Shown here: positions 10,790 through 20,600 of the stretch, piece after piece
Numbering within the stretch: the first letter of the stretch is position 1
Layout of the letters: every line of letters starts with the position of its first letter
Source of the DNA: Macrosoma leucophasiata
Lineage: Eukaryota; Arthropoda; Insecta; Lepidoptera; Hedylidae
Direction of reading: 5' to 3'
Assembly: GCA_036365455.1 (NCBI GenBank)
Contig: JAWQUS010000026.1
Coordinates: 12,418,001-12,482,000 of the forward strand
DNA: 64,000 nt
The notes under the pieces: model-generated
What the model was told of the DNA's origin: nothing
Seen by the model: only the letters and a program-made list of their open reading frames with translations
The model's database searches: none
Made by a program: the position numbers and the translations under genes

Positions 10790-11390
10790 ATTTGCGGTGC
10801 TCCCGACCCAAGCACGACCCGCGAATTCTTTTTCCGGCTATCACCAACCGACATAGAGCAACACGAGCCACCGGCCGCGGCGGACCGGAGGGGAGTAGCC
10901 ATATGCAGGCTTTCCTCTCCCTCAAAGTACAAGCCCAAATGGTCCTACGCCTGTCGCCCAGATGTTTAAATGTGTGCGTGTAATTGTTTATGTATTTCAT
11001 TAAAGTCAAAGTGTGAGTTTCGCAGTAATAGACAATTTTTGTAGTGTGTGTGTATCACACGTAGTTCCCCTGCAAAAAATGACAGACTGTTTTGCATCCG
11101 TAATAAGCGCTATGGCTACTCCCCTCCTGTCCGCCGCGGCGGCCGGTGGCCCGTGTTGCTCTATACCAACCGTTGACTAGAAGCGAAATTTGCACCGCCC
11201 CTAATCGCATATGTCTTATGTGTCGCTCCGCAACGTCCTAAGCCGAGGTTCGGACCCACAGGGGTCTCCCGTAGTAAGTTGCGCTATCTTTTATTTAGAC
11301 TGAAGCACTTTCTGCGCTCGTTGATTGCCCGGTGAAGTAGACTAGTGCGGTCTCGAGAAGTGCTGCCTACATAAGTCCGTCTCAAAAAAA
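10790..11390 (-). repeat. Repeat F copy 2, split by MITE-G
   Basis: On the minus strand, 11390-11166 matches the first part of repeat F copy 1 (AGTCTACTTCACCGGGCAAT, then GCGATTAGGGGCGGTG), and 10851-10790 continues it. The two halves join once the 314-bp MITE-G and one copy of its 8-bp duplication are removed. Confidence 0.75.
10852..11165. mobile_element. MITE-G copy 1, hAT-type, inserted in repeat F
   Basis: Terminal inverted repeats of about 50 bp (both ending in ...AGAGCAACACG-type sequence and rich in CCGCGGCGG) bound a 314-bp element. The flanks CCAACCGA (10844-10851) and CCAACCGT (11166-11173) form an 8-bp target duplication with one difference. It has no coding sequence. Confidence 0.85.
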
Positions 11391-11516
11391 AAATGCAATA
11401 TCTCTTAGCTATAACAAAAAGGAATTTAAAGAAGGCAATATGATGGTGAGCATATTCTGGCTATCCAGAGCCCTTGTGTACGTAGGAAAGGTTAACATAC
11501 CGCGCCGAAGACATAG

Positions 11517-11766
11517 GCGCGGGCGTAGGCACCACCACATTACCATATACTTGCCGCTAAATGGTAGTGTTCGGCTCTATCGTGTTCCGGTCAGGGGGTA
11601 CGGCTCTGTAATTTCCGGCACAGAGGCATAACACCTTAGTCCTCAGGAGTGGTAACACATCTGCATTTTGACCTTGGTCTTTGTGTGGGTGTCTATAGAC
11701 TGCAGTCATCACTTAACATCAATGTCACTCAACTGCATGCTTGTTTGCCACTTTATTACATAAAAG
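11517..11766 (+). mobile_element. SINE-A, head-truncated copy
   Basis: It begins at GCGCGGGCGTAGGCACCACC and ends CTTTATTACATAAAAG. The GAGCTCC hairpin half is replaced by other sequence. Confidence 0.8.
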
Positions 11767-12183
11767 AAAGATATCTTGATAGGGTTACCGCAGTATCAAT
11801 AATTCATCGCATCAAGAATTCTCAAGAAAATTTCCATAAGCAATCCCTTTTATCATGCTCAACAAATTATTATGAAATGTATACGATTCTACTAAACGAA
11901 GTTGAACAAAAATATGATGTAACATGTTTTAACCACATGATCACTTATGCACTTATTTTTTTATAAATACTAATAAATTATAAGTTGAAAAAAAACATTG
12001 TTTTATCAACTATTCTAAAACTTTTGATTATAAAATCATGACCAATCTGCGTCGACAATTTTGCATAATATTATTATTCAATAGTGTGACGCGAATTGCC
12101 ACAGTAGTATTCTAATATTAGATGTATTTGTAATTTTCCGGTCATCAATACGAATTTAGAACAGTAGATAGAGCGACGATGGT
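11767..12183. other. Unassigned DNA
   Basis: AT-rich sequence. A plus-strand open stretch ending near 11966 begins inside SINE-A and is not supported. Confidence 0.4.
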
Positions 12184-12534
12184 GGGTACTACGTCTGAAC
12201 GGACCAAAAAGAATGGACCGTATTCCATTCGGCCGTAATCGAAAAACGTCTACGTCCCAACGGCCCGGTCATAAAATAATTTAAAAGTACAGTCGCATAC
12301 AAGCGTAACAGTCGTATGGTTTATAAATGTTCACTGCAAAATATTTACATATTTAAAGTAGTATTTAATCTAATAGTTGTAATCTAAGTACACAAAATCG
12401 TTAACATTTTTAACCTAACTCAACAATGACCCTTTCTTATCAACCAATCACAAGCAGGCAGTATATCTGTTACGTCAGAGGTGTGGCGAAAAGAAGGTTC
12501 ATATTAATATGCAAACAGTGTTTTTTAAGTTTCC

Positions 12535-12700
12535 GGAGTAAACAAGGAACCCTTATAATTTCGCCATGTCCGTCTGTCTGTCTGTCCGTCCGTCTGCGGT
12601 TTAGCGAAAAAACTATTGGTACTAGAGATTTGAAATTTGGGTCAAGTGTACACCTTAATCACGCCAACAAAGTAGTATGATAAAAACATGAAAAATTAAA
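12535..12700 (+). repeat. Dispersed repeat with (TCTG)n
   Basis: GGAACCCTTATAATTTCGCC, a TCTGTCTG run and ATTTGAAATTTGGGTCA form a layout I recognise as a common moth dispersed repeat; a related bit lies at 20990-21090. The 84-codon frame through it is a by-product. Confidence 0.45.
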
Positions 12701-13107
12701 TTATATATACGGTATGTTTTTTATTTTTCTCTATAGTGTGGGATATCGTTGAATAGGTCTTTCAAAAATGTTAGGGGTGTGCTTACATCATTTAGTTAAC
12801 TGTTCATGACTCATTAATCTTTAAAGTGCCAATTTTCGTAAGATTCAAGTGTCCCCCCTTCCTCTACCAACTAAACGGTTGTTGTTAGAAATTCAAACGT
12901 TGCGGCAATAGTAGCTACATATAACGAAATTAAAAGGAAAATTTTCACACCTAAGTTTGCGAGTAATATAATACTCGAAAGTTTTGAACAACTCCATAGA
13001 AAATATTTATATATTTTTTCATTACATTAATCAATTGTACTATTTATTTTCCGCAATATCACATGCGAGTAAACTTTAGAAATTAAAGAAAAAAATGGAA
13101 AGAAAAA

Positions 13108-13240
13108 TTTTTCTTCGGGCAGGAATCGAACCTGGGACCTCAGAATAACCAGTCCAGCCGGTGGGACTTCGGTAGCTTAGTGGTAAAGCGGCTAGACTGG
13201 TTATCCTGAGGTCGCAGGTTCGATTTCTCTCCGAAGCAAT
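13108..13240. repeat. Two tRNA-like units in inverted orientation
   Basis: The plus-strand unit 13166-13240 has TAGCTTAGTGGTAAAGC (A-box and D-arm-like), GGTTCGATTTC (B-box) and a CTTCGG..CCGAAG closing stem. The minus-strand unit 13159-13108 has GGTTCGATTCCTGCC. Each spans the same GACTGGTTAT core, so together they form a palindrome of about 130 bp. The T-stem of the plus unit does not pair well, so this looks like SINE heads rather than a working tRNA gene. Confidence 0.65.
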
Positions 13241-13357
13241 TTTTTTTTTAATTTCTACATTAATCAAACATAAAAATTACGGAACACTACACTGCGCATG
13301 GCCCAACACGCACTTGACTTGGTTTTTTTTGTCAATATGTTTAAGTGGTTGATTATT

Positions 13358-13424
13358 TTTATATATGTATATATATGTATCTTCATGCCAGGTCCCTAAC
13401 GGGGTAGGCAGAGAGTGAAGAGCA
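13358..13424 (-). mobile_element. Repeat E copy 4, very short
   Basis: A (TATG)n tail is followed by TCTTCATGCCAGGTCCCTAA and GGGGTAGGCAGAGAGTG only. TTTTTATA occurs on both sides, a possible target duplication. Confidence 0.65.
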
Positions 13425-13623
13425 TTGTTTTTATAAAGAAAATAATACAAATATAAGAAAAAAATTAAGACTTAAGTATTTCAATTTATAACTTTTGCAC
13501 TCGATGTACTCATTGTTATTGTTAACAATATTTTATGACCGGTCCGTTGAGACGTAGACGATTTTTGATTACGGCCGAATGGACTACGGTCCATTTTTTT
13601 TGATCCGTTCAGACGTAGTACCC

Positions 13624-14019
13624 CTACGGTACCGCAGGGATACGAATTTGCTCATTTTTCTTTCATATGCGTTGTTTAAATATCTTGCAGTTATCTTGTA
13701 ATATTTTCTGTGTATTGTGAAGTTAACAAAAAGTTTTTGTAGTTATAGGTACTCCTTTGGGTTGATTGGAAAAACTAAATGGGAGTGATGAGAGTGATTT
13801 TTTAAGTTAGTTGCTAAACAGATACAATCAAACAGTCTGAAGTTAATTTCTAAACTCTATTGTCGTTTTGTTTTATTTCTGATATACTGGATTGTTACGC
13901 TATACACGTGTAAATTCTAAGGTGCGTACCTACATACATTTTATTGGGTCCGTTAGGCACATAGTCATTTGCGCACATCTTTTCATATATTACATACTTT
14001 TAAAAGATAATTTGATCTT
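13624..14019. other. Unassigned DNA
   Basis: No gene or repeat recognised. Confidence 0.4.
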
Positions 14020-14075
14020 TTTTTAAGTAAGCAATGAAGGTGGTAAACATGTATGCAGTTTACATTGATGACTAC
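14020..14075 (-). mobile_element. SINE-A, 3' fragment
   Basis: AAGGTGGTAAACATGTATGCAG and ACATTGATGACTACA match the tail-proximal part of the family. Confidence 0.55.
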
Positions 14076-15691
14076 AACTACCACTAATAATCGATACTAA
14101 TCGATTTCCAATTATAAGAAATAAATCGGAACTTCTTTAAATTGATCAATTCGATACATCGTTTTTTTGTTATTAATGATGCAATAGTAAGATACAGATA
14201 GCATTGGAGTTTTGGCGGGAACTCGGAAACGAGCTGTGTCGCTGCGTGATATTATTTTCTAAATTTGTGTATAGACGCGTTTTTATGTGTAAAAATGGTG
14301 GGATTTTTATCATAAAACATTCGATAACGTCCACGGGTGTAGGAAAGTGATATTATGAAGTGAAAAGTGACTTTTCATGTTGCCTCCAAAACTTCGTAAA
14401 ATCTCCTAGTAAAGTCCCCATCACTTTACTGGAGCCATCTCATCATTCCTCAAGGAATCATCATCATAATCATCATAATCATTTATTTACGAGAATATTA
14501 CATAGTTTTGTACAGATGGTGAGAGTACAGCTTAATCAGATAATAATATTCTACCATGACAATGGTGTGTAAAAACAAATTAGAAATAAAGACATTTTTT
14601 CTGTTGAATTTCAAATAGTAGATATTAGTTTCTTAATTATTATTATAGTTCATTATAGTACATTTAGGAAACAACAGAGAAAGTCATAAAATTTACAATA
14701 TTATTACTAATATTTTAAACATAACAATTAAATTTATTGGTGTTAATATAAAATTGTAAATACCTGTAAAATGTCATGATTTTGCATTTAAGTTTGGATT
14801 TCAATTATTAAAGTCAAATTATATTAAAGTAATTATGTCATGTTGTGTGATTAAATATGTCAAAAAAAGAAAGTCAGAAATTCAGATTATTATGTCTCAA
14901 ATTAATATTCGATTTACTAGGAAACAATTAGGTAATTACAGTTTTATTTTATTTGTCATATATTCATTAATGTCATAAAAACAGTGCTGTTGCAACCATT
15001 GTGTCAGCCTTTTTTTGAACACTGGTAATCGCAATTGTTTTAAACTGTCTGGTAGGTAAGGAAGCATCCAATCATCGCCATCTTCCATATGGATTTTCAT
15101 TATCATAAGAAATGAAGATAAAAATTACTGAAGATGAGCTGTTAAGGACTTGAATTCATGGCCGTAAAAAAACAGATAGCATTAGTTTTGTTTTATACTA
15201 CATAGGTACTATCCCAAGCGTAGGCTGTATCGCCGCCATGTTGAACATAGTTGAAAATGATAAAATCGTTTGAATTAAATGTGGTTGTAACTCTAAAATA
15301 TATTCTTGAATAAATTAATTGCATTTTTTCGGATTCTTCTTTAATTTACCCATTTTTTGAGGTAGTGTACGAATCAGAGCCGAGCTCGCAACATCTCCTT
15401 TGAATATGTTAAAATTTAAAAGATTTACGCATATAACGACAGCTGAACAAGGTCAATCCAAAAATGGGTATCATTGTGTCAGGTAAAGTAAAACAGAATA
15501 ATAAAATAATATTAGTACTTGTTTGTGCACATGCGCTTGCTTGACCCTGTCGCATTATGGATGTAAAGAGTAGGTGTAAAAAATAAAATGTCCTTAGACC
15601 ATCTACATTGTAAATAAGTTTGTGAACATAGAAGCTTTATAGCCTACTGGCACAGTATAAGTACATAACACGTTCGTTTTCTTTAGACTGT
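14076..15691. other. Unassigned DNA
   Basis: A GC-richer patch at 14205-14260 (TTTTGGCGGGAACTCGG) and a CAT/AAT microsatellite at 14456-14485 stand out. No coding exon could be supported on either strand. Confidence 0.4.
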
Positions 15692-16390
15692 GCTACTAGC
15701 GGCCCGCCCTGGCTTCGCACGGGTGCAATGTTGCCTATATAGGTTAAGATCCCACAGCAGAATCATTTCGTTCATCCATATATGCTGCAAACCTATTTTT
15801 TTACTCATATTTATAATGTAGAGAATATGTATCTACTAGGTTGCCAATCAAAAAATGGCCGCAAGATTTTTTTGAAAAAGATTTTATTTTAATTTGTTTT
15901 TCTATTAAATATCGTCCACCTCACGGCAATATGTATAAAGACTCTGAAAAATCACGGCTGCCGTTGCGCACTTGGCCACCTCTACGTATTTTCGTTCCGC
16001 CCCGATAACTTTTCACGTCCATGACATACATGTGTTATTTATATATCAAATTAGGGCAATTTTTTTTATTATTATTTTGGTATGCGGGATCCAAATTAAA
16101 TCGGCCGCAAATAAGAGTTGCTGGCTGTTAAAGATAAAATAATTTAATTAAAAATACTTGCGGCCAAATTTCGATAGGCAACCTAGTGGATACATATTCT
16201 CTAGTTAGATTATAAAGTTGCCTAAAAAATTGGTTTGCAGCATATCTGGATGAACGAAATGATTCTGCTGTGGGATCTTAACCTAATATTAGTACTATCA
16301 TGATAAAATATTTTCATGATCGGTTCATTATTTTCGAAGATTAGCCCCTACAAACAAAAAAAGTTACAAAATTTACCTCTTTATAATATT
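15692..16390 (+). repeat. Repeat K copy, split by a foldback element
   Basis: The left part 15692-15740 (CTAGCGGCCCGCCCTGGC, CGCACGGGTGCAATG) and the right part 16285-16390 (TTCCGAAGATTAGCCC-like, TTTACCTCTTTATAATATTA) are contiguous in the other copy at 62866-63065. Here 544 bp lie between them. Confidence 0.7.
15741..16284. mobile_element. Foldback element with about 145-bp inverted arms
   Basis: 15741-15885 and 16137-16284 are reverse complements with scattered changes. Both outer ends read AGGTTAAGATCCC and both arms carry CATTTCGTTCATCCA, TATGTATC.ACTAGGTTGCC and TGGCCGCAAG. The unique centre of about 250 bp has no ORF. No exact target duplication is visible. Confidence 0.8.
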
Positions 16391-17317
16391 AAGTTTAAAT
16401 AAAATTAAATATTCTACACAAAAAATAGTTCCTATTATCTTTGACTCGATAAAAATGACATGCTTATCGCAAAAATTTAACCTAGTGACACATTGAAATC
16501 ATAGTCTTTGCCAAATATAATTTGTCCTCGAGAAACAGACATTCGTCTCTGTTATTATTTATATCTGTAATCAAACATACAAATACCTATATCAATTTAA
16601 TAAGACTTTTGCTTTCCGTTTCTTTTTAATGTCTATCAATTTATTTTACATTGTTTAATAATATAATATACAGTAAAATCTTGATAACTGAGAGTACATT
16701 ATAAATCATCATTAAAAAAGCTGAAATCTTGCAGAAACAAGAATCAGGAGAAAATCCACAATGTAAAAGACGAAAATATTCCGAATTCCCTAATTACCTA
16801 GAGGTAGATACCTCTCTATGCCTATTAACCTATCCCTAACATAGACCCTTGATAACTTAAAACCTCTATGACCTAAAATATTTTGTGTTTCCCTTGGACT
16901 TTAACTTATCGAGGTTCTACTTACAATTTACGTAGTCAGGCAACCCATTATTTTTCTGATATTACTATCTATACAACACAATCCTCGTTTGGCAAAGTAA
17001 TACTTCAACTCGGCTCAGCTCGGCTTGGCCAAATAGGTCACATTTCTAAACCAAAAGGGAATTAATTTTAACATATTTCGTTGCGTAATCTCAGTGACTA
17101 ATTCATAAAACAAAAGATGTTTCGTGAATAAAGACTCATCGGCGAGAGACATTAGTGATGAGCTAATGTTATAATTGAGGTGTACCTAATAGAGAAGCTC
17201 CTAGAGAACAAAATACATGCTCGATTTTGTGATAAATTGGCGTAAGTGTCGTGATTTCCAAAGCGTTTTGTAAGAGAATATACAATAGAACTATATTCCT
17301 CAACAATCTACATCAAA
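16391..17317. other. Unassigned DNA
   Basis: AT-rich, no repeat recognised. C-terminal exons of the aminotransferase-like gene were looked for here on the minus strand and not seen. Confidence 0.4.
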
Positions 17318-17487
17318 ATTATAGTCAGACTTATTTCGTGCAATAACGCGTGTTGCAAACAGTTCAGAAGAGATATAGTAGTCAAAATGGTCGACAAACG
17401 TCACATAGGTGAGGTGCGAAAGAAATAACGCTCTACGGACCCGAAATAAGCCGAAGTCTCGTTGGATACTGTACACTAGCACATATT
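17318..17487 (-). mobile_element. MITE-L fragment
   Basis: Reverse-complemented it matches the left half of the copy at 19308-19542 (CAGTATCCAAC, TCGGCTTATTTCGG, GTAGAGCGTTAT, TTTCGCACCT). It lies in the intron after exon IV, 23 bp from the donor. Confidence 0.65.
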
Positions 17488-17510
17488 ACTTCAACCACAC
17501 TGCCACTTAC

Positions 17511-17632
17511 CTAGTGATATTATCTTGTCGCTCCGCAATATTCTGAAGGCCAACAGTATCACGCAGCTGCATCACGATGGCTGCACGTACGGCCTCCGTA
17601 CATCTGAACTCCTCGATTCTCTCCGATAGTAC
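17511..17632 (-). CDS. Aminotransferase-like gene, exon IV (last one found)
   Basis: The exon is 122 nt, with acceptor CTTGGCAG|GTA at 17633/17632 and donor ACTAG|GTAAGTGG at 17511/17510. Phase 0 in, phase 2 out. It encodes an amphipathic helical stretch, EAVRAAIVMQLRDTVG followed by NIAERQDN, which matches the segment joining the large domain to the C-terminal domain in this family. The good donor shows that the gene continues toward lower coordinates, but no C-terminal exon (small domain, usually with a Cys/Gly-rich loop) was recognised between 17510 and 1. The 382-bp intron to exon III shows nothing else. Confidence 0.75.
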
Positions 17633-20600
17633 CTGCCAAGTAAACAATGTTATCTTAACATATGTCTCAAGGGTTAACTCTTGAACTATAGCGATAATTT
17701 TATCGCGAAACCTTCCGTTGATTCAGTGAACTACGATTACTTTGGTTGCAATCTGTCCGTCTAACTTAATGATTTCTAAATAGATGTTGTAGTGTTCGTG
17801 TGCTTTATTAAGATATATATTTTTAATATTCAGTTTTTGAACATTTTGATCTATAGTGACATAATTTCTTCAGTATTTTTGTGTCATTTTAATATGAATA
17901 TCAAGTATAAAATGATTATTCAATGACATCTCAAAAAAAGAGTCCAGAGTTCATTATATCACAGTCCGAATAAAGTTTACTATCTTTAGGTGTATTTCCA
18001 AAAAGTATACAAACCTCAACATCATCCGAATAAATGGGCGAGGCTTTGAACACCTCCTTCTTGACAACAGCAACGTAAGGTCCTTGGACACCGCCAACAA
18101 ACTTCTCACAGTTGAAAAACAAAGCGTCTTTTCTAACCATCGCCTCTTCCACACCAGGGAACGTGGGATTCATGTCCACTGCCGAAGAGGGAGCCACTAA
18201 TGTGTAGTCCCAGAACGACCAAGCTCCATATTGGTGTAGGAGTAACGTTGTGGCCACATCATCTGCCAACACGCCTGTGAGTTTCGAAGCAGCCGGGAAA
18301 AATCCTATCATTCTTTTGCTAGTACTACAGTTCTCTTGAAGTCTCAGCTCCAGATTGTTAAGGTCAATGAAACCTTCTTTAGTTTCCGGGATCTTGATTA
18401 TCTGGAAAGATAGTTTGGTATTAGTATTCTGTCAGCAAGTCTATTGTTTCTTATCGTATTCATACATCCTTTGCGTGTGTTTACAATGGCGACCGATTGT
18501 CTAGCTAGCAAAGCATCATAGGTAGGTACTTCAGTGTTAGTTCCTGTTGCCAAGGGTCAGATATTTTTATTTCATCGTTCTAAAGGTCCAGGATATATGT
18601 ATCTAAAAAAATATATTTTTACTGGTGGTAGAGCTCCAGTGACAGAGCTCGCGGACGTAGGCACCACCGCATTACCTAATTAACTTGCCGCTAAATGGTA
18701 GTTTTCAGCACTATCGAGTTCCGGTCAGGTGGTAATGTACGGCCCTGTAATTTCCGGCACAGAGGCATAATGCCTTAGGCCTCTGGAGTTGTAACGCATC
18801 TGCATTTTGACCTTGGTCTTCATGTGAGTGTCTATAGGCTGCAGTCATCACTTAACATCAATGTGAACTGCATGCTTGTTTGTCACTTCCATTACATAAA
18901 AAAAAATACTATCTGATGCCCGCGGCTCCGCTCCCGTGTAGGTCGCTTAATCTGTGGAAACTCATCAAATCATCCCATGACAACCCACAGCAACATTTTT
19001 TCGGGATACAAACCAATTTTCGTGAAAATCGGTTCAGCAGTTTTGGCGTGAAGGAGTGACAAACAAACATACAAACTTTCGCATTAACAATATTTATACG
19101 ATTTAAATAAATACGGAGTATATCAGTGAAGTAATTATAAAGTTTTACCACTTTAATGTTTACGATGCAGACAACAAACACAAAAGCTTCTGCTATTTAT
19201 GCTTAAGTTATTTCAAGCACATAATGAACTTGTCACTTTATTCAAGATCGTCATTATTTACTTGTCACTTGTTCAAGTACATTATCAAAGGCCAAATTAC
19301 AGTATCCAACAAGAAATAATGCACGTCGACCTCAGGAAGAGACGTCGGCTTATTTCGGATCTGTAGAGCGTTATCTATTTCGCACCTTACCTATTTGACG
19401 TTCGTCGATCATTTTGACCAAGTTTAGACCAATACCGGACTACGGATGCTTACGTAGGCAGTGTGCAGCAGGGATAACGCTCTATGAAGCCGAAACTAGC
19501 TGATTGTCTCTTTCATAGGCTCGATGTGCATTATTTCTTGATGAGCACTGTAGGTAGCAGCTATAGGTAGGAGCAACTAACTCAGCAGCGTAGTGGTAGC
19601 AGGCCATTACTACTACGCTGGAGGTCCTGGTTTCGATTCCCGGGTCGGGGACTATCAGAGATAAAGGTTTAAAATCCTTCATCTCTGGTTCTATTGGGAT
19701 TTTTCAATTTTCTGGAGGTTTCCCAGTAGCTCGGAGTTTGTTAATGTGCCCGGAGATGGCAACAGGTTCGCCACCTGTTACATGGGCCAAAACGTAACCG
19801 GCGAGTCGTGGGTGTTTGCATGTATGCTTGAATGCATACATTTACCTCTGCCTACCCCTTGGGGATTACAGGCGTGAAGTTACGATTTTTTTTAGCACTG
19901 TAGGTGTTTGTGTGACGTTACGACCAAATGGGTGTTCATCTTTTGTAAAAAAAAAAAAACAAGCCCTCGATAAATAATAAAGAATATAAAAAAAATATTT
20001 TGTGAAAATAAAGAGATATCGTCTGTAAGTACCGCATTTTAATGTTAGTAAAGAAAATAATAGATTATAGTAAATAGTACTTGTTCTATTAAATGGCTGC
20101 TAAAACATTATCCTACTCCTAAGCTTCGTCTGTTATATATCTACATCTACAATCTTCGGAGAAAATCACACGAAGTTTGTCATTTGCCTAACCCAAAGCC
20201 AAAAATGTAAAGTATATATTTGGTACTCGTAGATAGGGATTTTGGGTTATTTGTCTTTGCTGAATCGATTGTTCTGAATTCTTTGAACTGAATAATCTGA
20301 TAAGTGTTACCAAAAATAGTTGAGTGTGGTTTCCATATAAATTTGTAAAAACCGGGACTGTTACAATGAGGTACTACTTAGGTACTTAGGGGTCGTCCAT
20401 TAATCATGTGAGGCTCGAAAAGGGGAGGGGGGGTCCGGAAAAAATAAAAACGTGAAACAATAAAAAAAAAACGCAACTTCACGCCTGTAATCCCCGAAAG
20501 GGTCCCCAAAATGCATTCAAGCATACATGCAAACACCAAAAACACCCACGATTCGCCGGTTACGTTTTTGGCCCATGTAACAAGTGGCGAGCCTGTTGTT

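Larger units (their letters stand above)
12184..13623. mobile_element. Element M: 1.44-kb unit with about 95-bp inverted ends
   Basis: The left end 12184-12278 (GGGTACTACGTCTGAACGG...) and the right end 13534-13623 are reverse complements with few differences, including CCATTCGGCCGTAATC and the ACCGGTCATAAAAT-type inner border. Inside are a dispersed repeat with TCTGTCTGTCTGTCCG (12566-12590), a pair of inverted tRNA-like units and a piece of repeat E. No transposase frame was found and no clear target duplication. Confidence 0.65.

Noticed and set aside
12426..12680. 84-codon plus-strand ORF with a CPSVCLSVRLR stretch
   Set aside because: This peptide comes from a TCTG microsatellite in a dispersed repeat.
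13166..13240. Functional tRNA gene
   Set aside because: A-box, B-box and closing stem are visible, but the T-stem does not pair and an inverted second unit lies next to it; a SINE head is more likely.
17300..17482. Minus-strand frame just after exon IV as the next exon of the aminotransferase-like gene
   Set aside because: It is part of a MITE-L fragment, lies beyond a good donor and does not resemble the family's C-terminal domain.
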